Assembly: GCF_020536995.1 (NCBI RefSeq)
Contig: NC_068359.1
Location: 76,239,116-76,303,115 of the forward strand
Origin: Dreissena polymorpha
Taxonomy: Eukaryota > Mollusca > Bivalvia > Myida > Dreissenidae
DNA length: 64,000 nucleotides
Direction of reading: 5' to 3'
Position 1 is the first letter of the stretch. Each line of letters starts with the position of its first letter. Made by a program: the position numbers and the translations under genes. Shown here one piece after another: positions 34,041 through 46,612 of this stretch. The notes beneath the pieces are model-generated. The model saw only the letters and a list, made by a program, of their open reading frames with translations, was not told where the DNA came from and searched no databases.

Positions 34041-37004
34041 TTTTAGATGGTCGCTTTAGCGACCGTCTAATGTGCATGATGTAAAATTCAGGTCGATACG
34101 GCCTGGGTATGATTAGCCCAATTCCCGCTTACACTACGCGCGAAGAAAGAGTTGTATAATTTATGCAAGAGGTTTGAGTTCTCCAATTATGTTTATTCAC
34201 AAATGGAAACATTATATTAATATCGTGTTAAATGCAATAGTTTCGAATGGTGTTTTATAGAAAAGAATTAAAAAAAACAATGATCGTATTGCACGTGTCG
34301 CGGAGGAGATTGTTTATGAATGATTAAAATAGTCCACTTTCTGCTGCGTCTGCGTGACGTAGTATTTTCGCTCATCTCATTCATAAATCTGAGGCTGGCG
34401 ATAAACAAAGGGGAGTCCGGTTGAGTCCGCACTAGTATAAGGTTACGCTTGTTTATATTCACAGGTCTCAATTAATAACACGTTGACCACGAGTTCAACA
34501 ATTATTACCGGGATACGATAGACAACATAAAAATGATTCATTATCGCTGAAACTGTTAAAAATCATTTAAATATAACAAGAATATTCTCTAAAAAATGTA
34601 GTCTCGCTGTTTTGAAATAAGGTTTGGAATTTTGGTTTCTAAATAACTTAATTAAAAACAAAAGTTTAATTATAGTGTTTTTTACTTTTAGTCGCATATT
34701 TACCGCATTATAATGTGTGTTATAATAGGCAAACCATACATTAGTAAAATTCAATCTGCCTTCGCACATAGAAGGAATGGGTCAATTAGGTGCTGCGTTT
34801 CCTTTGCTTACTTCAGTTAGAGGTCAATTCTTTACGTAAAAGCAATCACAAGGCCCCGGCTTCAGAGGAATTGCGGAGCGTTCTTACATAATTAAAGTCG
34901 TAGTCGCATGGTATTTGCGTTTAGCGTCCTATTTGGTCACGTGGTTCTTTTTCGCGGGTGTTTTGGCATTCATGATATGAGGCTATTAATAGATGCGCCT
35001 GTCGATAAACAAAGGAAAGTTTACGGGCGATAACAACGCAATAGGTTACGCTCTCACATACAACTCAATGACGTAGTACAGGTCGTAAATTGAGAGATTT
35101 TGGGAAAAAGTTGACGCTTATTTATATTCTCAATTTATAAAACGTTGAACATAAGTTCAACAAAAACTTCAGCGATACGATAGACTAAAAAAAACATAAT
35201 CGCTTAACCCGAATATAACAAATAATTTATAATAATAATACGAATGACCTGTTTCATAACCTCGTTGAAGCTACTACATCGGGTATTTCTGGAAAGCGTT
35301 CTTGGTTCTCAACACATAGCGGCGATCTTTTGTATTTACGGGTGCTAGCAACACAATAGTAGAAGCTTAGTAGAAGGTTTAGCTTGTTTATATTCACAGT
35401 TCTCAATACATTGACAGTTGGATATGAGTTCATCAATTACTCAGGCATACTATAGGCAACCTCGAAAATGCTTTATAATCGTTAAACCGAAAACAACTAA
35501 ATATATTATATTAAATATATTTATAACAATACATGTCTTTTAAAAATGTAGTCGGCGTATACGCCGACTTTGAAATAAAGTTAGCAATTTACTTTTCTAA
35601 ATAATTGAATACAATTAAACAAAAGTTAAACTATTGTGTTGTGTTTTTCACTTGTAAGCTGCATATTCACCGCATGAAATGTGTGTTAGCATTGTCAAAC
35701 CACACATTAGTGTGAGTAAATAAAAAATATACTACGGGAGAGCACTTCATATGTGTCCTCATATGCCTTGTTATGAGTATCTTTCTTCATTATCGAAATA
35801 TATCGTATGTTTATATTTGATTTAGACGCAGTTTTCTTTCGTCACATTTAAATCACACGTCAATAGCGCCGTCATGCGAAAATGGGTCTTATGCGTTTCG
35901 GCAAGCGTTTGTTAAACCCAACATGTGCTCTTGCGCAGTCAGGCCATAGGCGACGCTGTTCGCTTTAAAATCACTCAATATGTTATGTTTCTCCTTACCA
36001 GAAGGAGGGATAGCTGAGTGGGCTATTTATATGAAGGGCGCATATGGAATAAGACCCATTTTCGCATGACGAGGGTCATTACAAATCTCATTGCGAATTG
36101 AAAATCCCACATTTAAAAACAATGCTTTTTGATACAAAATTGAATTCAAAATGGCAAACTTGTTAATAATGGCAGCCTATCGACGCATTAAGGAATGATT
36201 TCCAGACGTGCTGACCAAGTACGGCAAACATTGTGGTATGATAATTAAACGATTTTCTCTTATCGTGACACTATACTATTTCGCTAATGATTGTTTTCTC
36301 ATCTTGGAGGCGAAATTGAAATTCTGCGAGATGGATTGTAACGCTTAATTGTAACAGGGCCACAATTTGTGTCGTTTGAGCATACAGAGAGTAGTCCGGA
36401 ATTTCTTACACTGAACAGTGCTACATCCTTTGAATTGAGCACATACGCAGTGATGTAGCAAAAATTCAGAGGTTGTATCTCGAATCAGCTTATTAAATAT
36501 TCGAAAATCTTCATGCGTGTCTGTTGGCGTTATGTTAAAGTCACTAAGATGAAAACTGAAACAGCTTCGCCTAAAAGCGCATTAGTGCTCTATACCTATG
36601 TTTATGTTAGCGTTGTTGACACCGTGTGAACTGCTCGGGTAACAAGTAAAGCATAAACAGCAATGTTTATATACTTTTACTCCTCCATATACAAGATACG
36701 AAGATTATTGTATATTTTGAATTTGTATATGGTGTCAAAAATCAAAAGTTAAGTTCTCATTACCATTTTCATCATACTTTCTTTGCTTTCAGAACTTCCA
36801 AAAAAGCATGCTGTTTTTGTTTTGTCTTAGTTATTTCTATGAAATAATAAGGATGATAAAAAGTGCACACAAAACTCGCTATGACACACACTTTTTTAAG
36901 TTGAATGGCGTGTGTTCATTTCAAACTTGCGATTGATTTTGAAAAATGAATTGCGTGTTAAATTATGCAATAGCGAACATCTTCAGTGCCTTCAGCGCTT
37001 TGAT
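34041..37004 (-). mobile_element. 3-kb dispersed element, copy R
   Basis: Reverse-oriented match of 739-3762. Terminal hairpin at 34044-34069 reads TAGA-T-GGTCGC-ttta-GCGACC-G-TCTA. In unit 2 (42,715-42,760) the flanks CATCTGAGCC and ATATTCACTA-like sequence sit next to each other with no element, giving an empty site and fixing the borders. Confidence 0.78.
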
Positions 37005-40000
37005 TTTTATATATTCACTAGTGTAGGCGATAAGCTTTATTGAAAGTTTAATTGCTGAAATCAATGTTTTTGTTGTTGCTTTTGTTGTTGTTGTTGTTGT
37101 ATTGAACATATTAATACACTTGTTTATGTGCGTCAATTCTGAACAACTAATCAGTTTATTGAAGCCTTTCAGTAAACACATTATGTATGCGCAAACTTGA
37201 AGATCAACATATTTCTTAGCCTGTACAATTAATACATGTCCACTTAAGAATCGACATTTTAGCACTATTACATTCATCGATAGCTGTTGTTTAACTTACC
37301 ATTCCGCTGTTTTAAATCGGATCGTTACAATAAGTTTATTGATTTCAAACGCGGAAATGAATAAAAGGAGTTCTCGTTGAAATTTTGGTAAAAAAGTTTG
37401 ATAATTGTTTTGTTTCATATTCTACCGTTTATTGTACTGAAAATAAGAGTGGTATAAAAATCAGACATTCAGATGAATATTTCAAATATATAAGAAATAG
37501 GTGCGATCGAACTTGGATTAATTAACATATTTTCGTTTATTACAAAAACTGTACAAAGTCACATGGTATGAACCAGAATATTGATGATGAAGATGTCATT
37601 GTTTTATTTATGAAGTTGAAAAGTAGGAAATCAGGATTGTCATTTGGCTGTTTTAACATTTCTAATTACTGGGAAAAAAGGGGATGATTCCTATTATTGC
37701 ACTTTCATTAAACCGTTGCCGGCATTGGCTTATGTATGATATGTGTGATCTCGTAATCGAGAAGGTAAACAAATATTGGTGCATGTGTTAACTGCGTAGA
37801 CTTGTGATCTGGAGACAGAGGTTCTAACTCCATTGGGAGCACCTGTTTGTTTCTGTTTTTGTTACTTTGAACAGAACATGTATGTAATATTATATTAATA
37901 GCATCGTATGTCAAAACTTCTTCCTATACGGGTCTTTCAGGTCACTAAATGGGTATGATATTTACGTCATTGCTATATAATTTAACAGTCACTTGTGTAT
38001 GTAGTTAATCAGATAATAGTTTGATTGCCGCTTCCAATCACTAAACATTCTACTCTCAAGTATCGTTTCACATACTTAGTTTTCCGTTAGCAAAATATGC
38101 ATAAGGACTTGTTGAAATGAAAAATAACGATTTAATTTGGGATCACTCACTTGAAAAACCATACCTCCGTGGTATTATACTCAAGACCCCTCAGGCCCTG
38201 CTTTGGTGCAACTTTTGACTATAGGGGCATACTTTGAACGTCGTTCTGTAAGTTTCCCTATAAAAGATTGAGCATCACCACACAGGTTTGGCCAATTTTT
38301 ACCATAGATGAATATTTTAAACACACGAACTAACTTACAACTGCCAGCTGTAATATTTGTATTTACATAAATGGGCTTGGTCCTTTAACAGCAGAACATT
38401 TTTCCTAAGTTGTATTGCCAACACAGTCTTTATAAAAAGTTTGACATTCGGGGCGTGGACATTTTTATCCCAGGTAATTCATTTGAAGACACTTTAAAGA
38501 GGACCACTCTCTGATATTACGTTCTTAATATCAAATCCCTGGACTTTAATGCTGCAGCGAGGATTTTAACAGTTATTTAAATTTTATTTTGCTATACGTT
38601 TAAAGTTAAAATAGAACCCTATAGTGTGATCAGCTTTGACCTCAGATGCATGCTTCGGATAAACGTCATGGAAGACCATTGGGGGATGCTGCATACAAAA
38701 TATGAAAGCCATCGGCTTTGCCGTTTCAGAAAACAAGGTTTTCTCTAAATAAGTTTATGTAAAACTGTTGACCTCCAGACGAGTCTACCATTGACCCATT
38801 AACAAACTGTGTAGTGATCCTTTACATGATGCTACATACCAAATGTGAAAGCCAATGGTTAAGCGGTTTTAGACCAGAAGATGTTTTACAATATTTTTTC
38901 TGTATAAGTAAATATAAAACTGGTGACTCAGGAAAGATGCCACTTTTGACAAATTAGGCATACTTTTAACACACTTTGTATAGGACTTTTAGATGATACC
39001 GATTGTGGAAGCTTTGTGGTTTGAGACAAGAAGATTTTGTTAAAGGATTCCGCAATATAAATCAATGAAAAACTGGTGACCTCCGGACTCGGTCAACTTT
39101 GATCCCACGTGCTTAACTCGATGAAAATTTATAAAGGACCTCTAGATGATTTGCGGCTTCAGAAGAGAATACTCTTAAAGTTTGTTCCAACATAAGCTAA
39201 AACTATTAAAACCCTTAGCGACGCCTCTTTTCATCCTATGTGCAATATTTAAATAAACTTGGTAGAGTACCTCTAGGGGATATTACATATGAAAATCTAG
39301 GGCTGGGTTTGCGGTTTTAGACCAGAAGATTTTAAAACGTTTTCCGTATTATAAGGTATGATTTCAGATGCGAATATTTTTCAAGGTTTTCCCGAGTCTT
39401 TATAAAAATGGCTAAATCCGGGTCGAGGCTCTGTTTTTTTCTTGCGTGGCATAACTCTAACACATTGTTAATACGACCTCTAGATAATTCTGCACATATG
39501 TTCTAACTACAAAACAGCAGGCTTTGTGGTTTAAGACAGGAGTTTTTGTAAAGGTCTTACCTACAGGAGTCCGTGTATAAATGATGACCCTAGACCGAGC
39601 ACAAATTGACATCCGGGGAATAATTTTAAAAAATAGCAACACAAACTTTCTAGAGTACCTCTCATTGATGCTCAATACCAAATTTGAAAGCTTTGTGATT
39701 TTTTAACGGTTTTCCCGATATAAGTTATGTATAACAAGAGGCTCCGGGGGCGTTTGTCTCCAGTGTTCAGTTTGAAGAGGATCTCTAGATAATGCTTTAT
39801 ACAAACGATGAAAGCATTGAGCTTTGGTGTTTCAGACTATATGCTATTTTGTTAACTGGTAACCTCCGACTTGATGCCGCTTTTGACCCCAAGGGCATAA
39901 TTTGAACAAACTTTGTAGAAGACCACAATACGATGGCTGCATTGGAGATTTTGTTTTACGTATCTCTAAATTCTACACGAATTTAAGATATTGATTTTTA

Positions 40001-40240
40001 CCACTGAAATATCGATTTATCCTACAATAAATTAATGCTATTAGAAACAGTCAAGATGAAGTCACTATTAAATGAATTATCACATATTTGCCTAATACTT
40101 GTTTATGTGCAAAATACCCATGTACAGTAAAAAACAATACTGATACAGGCACCGGCACACTATGTAGATAAATGTATATAAGTGTTATAACGTTCGACAT
40201 ACTTACTTACTAAGTTTTATTTATCTGTCAATAAGTTCTT
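37005..40240. repeat. Unit 1 noncoding block with degenerate ~150-bp repeats
   Basis: Matches 42,760-46,980. From ~38,450 to 39,970 motifs such as GACCTCTAGATGAT, CTTTGTGGTTT and AAAACTGGTGACCTC recur every ~150 bases. No gene recognised. Confidence 0.6.
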
Positions 40241-40565
40241 AACGGTGTGTTTACAGTCTGTTCAGCCCGTCCGTTAACCCCTGAAAACCCCGTGAATCGT
40301 TCAAATTACTTAGTTCCTACTAGTGACTCGTTGTTCAGCATGCTTACTAGTTATTATTTGTTATCTACTGTATTTCAATACGATTTCGTTCACATATGCA
40401 CACATTCGTACGATTTTACGACTTCTGCACATCGCAATTCGAATGAGGCTTTCACAATTGTTTCAAAGGCCTTAACTTGTACTACAATTCCATTTCATGT
40501 GAGTGCAGAGATTAAACAATTCAGACGCAAACGCATGATCAAATGTCACAGTTGGTTTTACTTTT

Positions 40566-40792
40566 TTAACCCGTTTGTGCCTAGCGTCTAGAAAAAAGGC
40601 CTTGGCAAACAGCATAGAGCCAGATGAGACGCCGCATGATGCGGCGTCTCATCATGGTCTGCGCGGTTTGCCTACAGAAATTTCTGTAAGAAATATTTTA
40701 TATATAGAAAAAATACTAGACATCCCTAATTTTGGAAATAAATTGATCCAATTTAGAAGGACGGGAGAGTCCACTAGGCATAAATGGGTTAA
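40566..40792. mobile_element. Hairpin element (family P)
   Basis: TTAACCCGTTTGTGCCTAGC ... GGCATAAATGGGTTAA, same position in duplication unit 2 (51,052), so it was present before the duplication. Confidence 0.85.
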
Positions 40793-40860
40793 ATAAGACT
40801 AAATATGTATTGAATTATACTTGTGTGGTGATGTACACGATTTTTAAAAGACAAAAAGGC

Positions 40861-40977
40861 AGATAGTAATGTTATTGCGTTTATTATTAAAGCAACAGAC
40901 AGCAACAATAAATAACACGCTTGCAGCGATGTGACGGCATTTTGGCGATTCTTCCAATCAGCAGAAAACACACGGTT
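40861..40977 (-). other. 3'-UTR exon of Gly-rich copy 3
   Basis: Minus-strand acceptor TTATTTTCAG ends at 40978 and the exon reads down to AATAAA at 40885-40880. It is closely matched by 51466-51370 of copy 4, so it is conserved in the duplication. Confidence 0.55.
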
Positions 40978-41138
40978 CTGAAAATAAATTATAATAAACT
41001 TAAAAAACACACATATGATAGAACACCACATTTTAATTCATTTCTCCAACTGTTTAACTCTTATAAAACTTTTTGATAAATAGATGTGATAACTACATGA
41101 AAACAGATCCAGTATTACTGTATATACTCATACCTTGT

Positions 41139-41973
41139 TTATTTTCCACCGGTGAGGGTAGAGTTGATGAGGAGGATCTGGTCGGAAGTTCTGGCGGTGT
41201 TTCTGTTGAAGAGCAGAGGGAGCAGGAACAGGAGACCGAGCAGGGGCACTGGAAAAAAAAAGAACACGTCTTTTAAAGAGACTTGTACATAGTTTGATAG
41301 AATTATAATTTCAAAAATAATTGTCATTTATCTTTGTTTCTTGATACTTTTGAAGAAAAAAAAACGGTCGCTTTATAATTCGCCGATAAAAAAATGTATG
41401 TATGTGTAGCGAAGCAGAAGCGCACGATCTTTTGCTTACAGAGGTCTCTGGTTCGAGTCCCAGGGTCGGCACTTTTTGTATTTAACTCTATTTTACTTTT
41501 TTCTTGCAACTTTCATTTATTAGACTATTCAAAACATTATAGATCTGTTGGTAAACATATTTAATGATATTTCTAAAAATGCATGAATCTGTGAACAAGT
41601 CTGTGAACTTAATAGATTGATATAGGATGTACACTGAATTAAATAATAAACTGACACGTTAATACGTGTACCTGATTTACCAAAAATATTTGTGAACATT
41701 TATTGGATACTTACAGAGACCGCTCAGTCCGGAGCTTCCGGAGCCTCCCCTTCCAACGGGCACGGGGATGTAGGCAGCCTGGCCGTATCCGGATCCGAAT
41801 GAAGATCCATGTCCGTATCCGCCACCCAGGGATCCAATGCTAAGGGATCCGAGCCCGTATCCATAACCGCCGCCATAGCCATCGTCAAAATTATTGCCGA
41901 AGTTGAACTCGTCGGCGAAGACCAGACCGACGACGGCGGCGAGGGCAACAGAGGCGAAGATGATCGGATTCAT
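41139..41973 (-). CDS. Glycine-rich small secreted protein, copy 3 (two coding exons, 122 aa)
   Basis: Coding exons on minus: 41973-41715 and 41248-41139 (stop 41141-41139), phase-1 intron. This is the shortest member: one ~9-residue GSLGGGYGV unit of the Gly-rich region is missing. The signal peptide starts MNPIIFAS instead of MKLIIFAS, losing the basic residue at position 2, which may weaken export; the hydrophobic core is intact. AAYIPVPV replaces AAYVPVPV, as in copy 4. The last exon again encodes LPLLGLLFLLPLLFNRNTAR and the polar tail. It lies in tandem duplication unit 1, and its intron contains a tRNA-like sequence at ~41.4 kb also found in copy 4. Function unknown. Confidence 0.86.
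41395..41472 (+). repeat. tRNA-like sequence in the intron of Gly-rich copy 3
   Basis: A-box-like TAGCGAAGCAGAAGCGC and B-box GGTTCGAGTCCC, with a 3' GTCGGCA but no matching 5' acceptor strand. Probably a SINE head or decayed tRNA, antisense to the gene. The duplicate is at 51,903. Confidence 0.5.
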
Positions 41974-42222
41974 GGTGATGGATTCTGGTCGTATTTACGC
42001 AATAATAATCAAAAGCGTCGTGGCATGTTTTAATGAACCATTTAAATCGGGGCTTAACTTCTATATTCGTTTAGTTGTTGTGAATTGAAATAAATAATTA
42101 AAATTCCTAAATGGGCTTACTATTTTAATCACTTAGCAAATAATACGAATATTGAAAAAAAGCCTCAGTATTTATATCCTAAAACCCAATAAAATAAATT
42201 TTTATTGCATTAAATCACTTAC

Positions 42223-42310
42223 TTGTTGATGACTTTCGTGAAAGTGATGTTTACTCGACTTAAGCATGATTTTATACCTGGCTAAAATGACCGCCGGGCG
42301 GAAGTTAATG
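42223..42310 (-). promoter_or_regulatory. Promoter and 5'-UTR exon of Gly-rich copy 3
   Basis: Minus-strand TATAAAA at 42276-42270 within GGTATAAAATC, donor GTAAGT after 42223. The segment upstream of TATA (CGGTCATTTTAGCC) is nearly identical in copy 4. The duplication boundary lies immediately upstream, near 42,310. Confidence 0.7.
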
Positions 42311-43199
42311 ACATAAATAGACTTGTTAATCATATTTACGTGTCTGTGTCTTTCACACAGGTATCTGCTACAAATAAACTTAAAATAAAATGTATATTAT
42401 TTGTTACACACATGCATGGACATTGTACTATGGTAACTTTATCACACTATCTATTATTGTGTTTAAATCGTTGATAAAAATCTATCGGAATGTTTCATGT
42501 CACAAACATATCCATACCTAAGTTTCACATTCAATCAATTAATAAATTGACACATAAATTTGGTTAATATTAGCATTTTTGTCAGAAACTAATCTAAAGT
42601 TTTACAATCAACCAATTCATAAATAAACACTTAGATTTTTTAGATTTCTCACTAAAATTAACAACTATCGGTAATCGTTTGCTTTTTATTTTTTAATTAA
42701 TAAATACAGTCATCTGAGCCAAACGTATGTTAATATTCACTATTGTAGGCTATAAGCTTTATTGTAAGTTTTATTGCTAAACTAAATGTCTTTGTTGTTG
42801 TAATTGTTGCTGTTGTTTTATTGAACAGATCATTTTACGTGTTTATAAGCAGCAAATATGAACAAATGATCAGTTTGTTGAAGCCTTACAGTATGCACAT
42901 GATGTATGCGCAAACTGAAAGATCTACATATTTTTTTAGTCTGTACAATTAATACATTTCCACACAAGAATCGACATTTTAGCACTATTACATTCATCGA
43001 TAGCTGTTGTTTAACTTACCATTTCGCTGTTTCAAATCTGATCGATACATTAAGTTTGTTGATATAAAATGCGGAAATGAATAAAAGGAGGAATACTGTA
43101 CTCGGTGAATTATTGGTAAAAAGGTGTGCTAATTGTTTGGTTTCATATTCTACCGTTTATTGTATTGAAAAAAAGAGTGGTACAAAAAAATAAGACATT

Positions 43200-43628
43200 C
43201 AGTTTTTTGTTTAATGCTTTTGCCAGGCCCGTGGTATTGACATAATGTTCGATAACACCTTTTGTTTTCACACCAGCAAGCGTTCTATACATAGATGGTG
43301 ACGTCACTGCCAGTACACAATGCACCAGCAAGTTTCCTTTGTTTCGATGACCGGTTCTGACCGGTGTTGCTGCAGACTGCGTATCAAATTTTCTGGTTAA
43401 TAACACGATGATGTATTGACGCACAGTCAACGGTTTAAAGAGTTTACTGTCTGGGATGGTACTTGACAGGCAAAAAACGTTTCGCCGAGCATTTTCGCCA
43501 ACCGAAAATCTTATTCGCCGAATTTTAAAAACGTTTCGCCGAGCATTTTCGCCAACCGAGAATTTTATTCGCCGAATTTGCGAAATTTTCGCCAACGGCG
43601 AATTTGGCGAACGACAGCGGAAGCCCTG
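43200..43628. mobile_element. Insertion unique to unit 2, hAT-like right end
   Basis: Absent from the matching place in unit 1 (~37,470). The right end is the inverse of CAGGGCTTCCGCTGTCG. It contains two ~57-bp copies of ACGTTTCGCCGAGCATTTTC. The open frame across it on the minus strand was not recognised. Confidence 0.5.
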
Positions 43629-44707
43629 TCAGATAAATATTTCAAATATATTAGAAATATGTGCGATCGAATTTGGAGCAATAATGATAAGCCTATTTTC
43701 TTGTGTTACAAAAACTGTACATAGTCACATGATATGAACCATAACATTGATGATGAAGATGTCATCGTTTTGTTTAAGAAGTTGAAATGTAGAAAATCAG
43801 GATTATCATTTGACTCGTTGAACATTTATAATTACTGGAAAAATACAGGGCATGATTCATATTATTACAATTTCAGAAAACCGTTGACGGCATTGGCTTC
43901 TGTGTGATCTCGTAATCGAAAAGTAAAACAAATATTGGTGCATGTGTTTTAACTGCGTTAGACTTGTGATCTGGAGACAGAGGTTCTAACTCCATTGGGA
44001 GCACCTGTTTGTTTCTGTTTAAACTATTTTCCCGTTTCAAAAAACGAAGACTTTTACTTTTTAATTACTATACATTACATATTAATGGCATCTTATGTCA
44101 AAACTCCTTCTTATATGGATGTCTTCAGGTCACTTAAGGGTAATGCTATTTACGTCATTGTTATATGATTAAACAGTCACGTAGTTAATCAGCGAATAAT
44201 TTGAGTTCCGATTCCTACCACACAATGAAGGTTTCAGATAAAGGTTTCCGGCAAGGGTTTCAAACGATCACACACAATATTTTTTTGCATTATTTGAACT
44301 GCCTTTGGGTAATTTCCATTACGAATAAGGTTTACTGTATGACTTTGCAGAATTTTTTTTCTTGTAATGATCTTTGAGAAAATATCTTATTATTTCATAT
44401 ATACATAACATGTAATATTTAAACAAACAATTAATAAACATGTTAAAACTAACCATTGGTGTCTGCATACTTTGTTTGTATTGCAAGACTTCTGTTCATT
44501 TAAACAATTATACGGTTAAAAATTTGAAATAAAAATCACGCGCTATCTTGGACATGACTTCATCGAGAAATTAATAATATAGTGTCGGTAACATATTGAA
44601 TTTAACATCGCTGTATTCCGGGAAAAGATAAATAACCGTTTATGCGTCGAGTAAAGTTGGGTGTAACTTTTAGCACATTTTTTTACTCGTAAAAGATGCA
44701 CCCAACG

Positions 44708-44725
44708 CCCCCCCCCCCCCCCCTG
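44708..44725. repeat. Poly-C tract
   Basis: About 16 consecutive C, not present at the matching position of unit 1. Confidence 0.7.
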
Positions 44726-46166
44726 CCTCGGGTATGACGAGGATCCATCAACAACACTCACCTGAAAAACTGTACCTCCTTTACCCTTGGTTTGAGGCTA
44801 CTTTTGACTATATAGAACATAATTTGAACATATGTCGCTTTGTAAATCTATATATAAAAGATTGGGCATCACCACACTGGTTTGGTAAATATTTACCACA
44901 GAGGCATAATTAAGACACACGAACTAGAGAACCGGTACAACTATCTGATGTAATATTTGTATTTACGCCATTGGGCTTGGTCCTTTAACAGCAAAGCATT
45001 TCCCTAAGTTAAATTGCCAATACAGTCTTTATAAAAAGTTTCACACTTGGGGCGTTGACATTTTTGATCCCAGGTTATTAATTTGAAGACATTTTAAAGA
45101 GGACCACTCTCTGTTGTTACATTCTTAATATCAAGTCCCTGGACATTAAAAGTGCAGTTATTTTAACAATCGTTTTGTTTCAAAATTAAAAGAGAACCCT
45201 GGAACGAGATCAACATTACCTCAGATGCATGCATGGATAAACGTCGCGGAAGACCCTTGGACGATGCTACTCTTGACCATTTAACAAACTGTGTAGAGAA
45301 CCTATAGATGATGCTAGATACCACACTTTAAAGCCAATGGTTGAAAGGCTTTACACAAGAAGATGTTCTACAAGATTTTTCCTGAATAAGTCAATATAAA
45401 ACTGGTGACTCAGGGAAGAAGCCACTTTTGACCAATTATGCATACTTTTTAACATACTTTGTAGATGATACCGATTGTGGAAGCCATTAGCTTTGTGGAT
45501 TGAGACAAGAATATTTTAAAGATTGCCGCAATATAAATCAATGAAAAACTGGTGACCCCCGAACGATGCCAACTTTTACTCCATGTGCAAGACTCGATGA
45601 AAATTTCTAAAGGACCTCTAGATGATTTTACACACCAAACATAGAAGCCATTGGGCTTTGCGGTTTCTGAAGAGAATACTCTTGAAGATTTTTCCTACAT
45701 AAGTCACTGCTAAAACCCTTAGCGACGCCTCTTTTGATCCCATGGGCACTATTTTGATCCAATGGGCACATGAGTACCGTTAAGTGGAATTACATATGAA
45801 ACTCTTGAGCTGGGAGAGTGGTTTTAGACTAGAAGTTTTTAAAACGTTTTCCCTATTATATGGTACAATTTCAGATGCGAAGATTTTTTAAGGTTTTATA
45901 GTGCTGCATACATGTACCAAATACAAAACAGCAGGCTTTGTGGTTAAAGACACGAAGATTTGTAAAGGTCTTACATACAGAAATTCCATGTTAAAATGGT
46001 GTACCTAGGCCGAGCCCAATTTGACCTCAGGTGCATAATTTAAAAAATAGCATCAGAAACTTTCGAAGGTAACTCGCACTGATGCTAACTACCAAATTTG
46101 AAAGCTTTACGCATCTTTTAAATTGTTTTCCTTAAATGATTTATGTATAACAAGAGTCTCCTGGGC

Positions 46167-46612
46167 CGTGGTTTGATGTGTCTCCAGTGGTTTGATGTGT
46201 CTCCAGTGGTTTGATGTGTCTCCAGTGGTTTGATGTGTCTCCAGTGGTATGATGTGTCTCCAGTGGTTTGATGTGTCTCCAGTGGTTTGATGTGTCTCCA
46301 GTGCTTTGATGTGTCTCCAGTGGTATGATGTGTCTCCAGTGGTATATTGTGTCTCCAGTGCTTTGATGTGTCTCCAGTGGTATGATGTGTCTCCAGTGGT
46401 ATGATGTGTCTCCAGTGGTATGATGTGTCTCCAGTGGTATGATGTGTCTCCAGTGGTATGATGTGTCTCCAGTGGTATGATGTGTCTCCAGTGGTATGAT
46501 GTGTCTCCAGTGGTATGATGTGTCTCCAGTGGATTGATGTGTCTCCAGTGGTATGATGTGTCTCCAGTGGTTTGATGTGTCTCCAGTGGTTTGATGTGTC
46601 TCCAGTGGTTTG
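46167..46612. repeat. 19-bp tandem array, about 23 units
   Basis: Unit TGATGTGTCTCCAGTGGTT or ...GTA. Unit 1 has only one related copy (TTGTCTCCAGTG near 39,757), so the array expanded after the duplication. The open frame on the minus strand is an artefact of 3 x 19 = 57. Confidence 0.9.

Larger units (their letters stand above)
33583..42309. repeat. Segmental duplication unit 1
   Basis: Begins TAAATAGACTTGTTAATCAT as does unit 2 at ~42,314. Order in both: flank, GTTGTT-rich stretch, tRNA-like segment (37,790 / 43,950), degenerate ~150-bp repeats, family P hairpin, Gly-rich gene. Unit 1 alone carries the 3-kb element. Confidence 0.8.

Noticed and set aside
37770-37850. tRNA-like segment with GAGGTTCTAACTCCATTGGG
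   Set aside because: B-box is off-consensus and no acceptor stem can be paired. It is kept in both duplication units, but not enough to call an RNA gene.
31611-42088. Plus-strand ORFs over Gly-rich exons (31611-31850, 41809-42033, 41894-42088) and the similar one at 52308-52520
   Set aside because: Antisense shadows of GC-rich, biased-codon exons; no splice sites or signal peptide of their own.
43143-43595. 150-codon minus-strand ORF
   Set aside because: Runs across the insertion's duplicated end and host sequence; no domain recognised.
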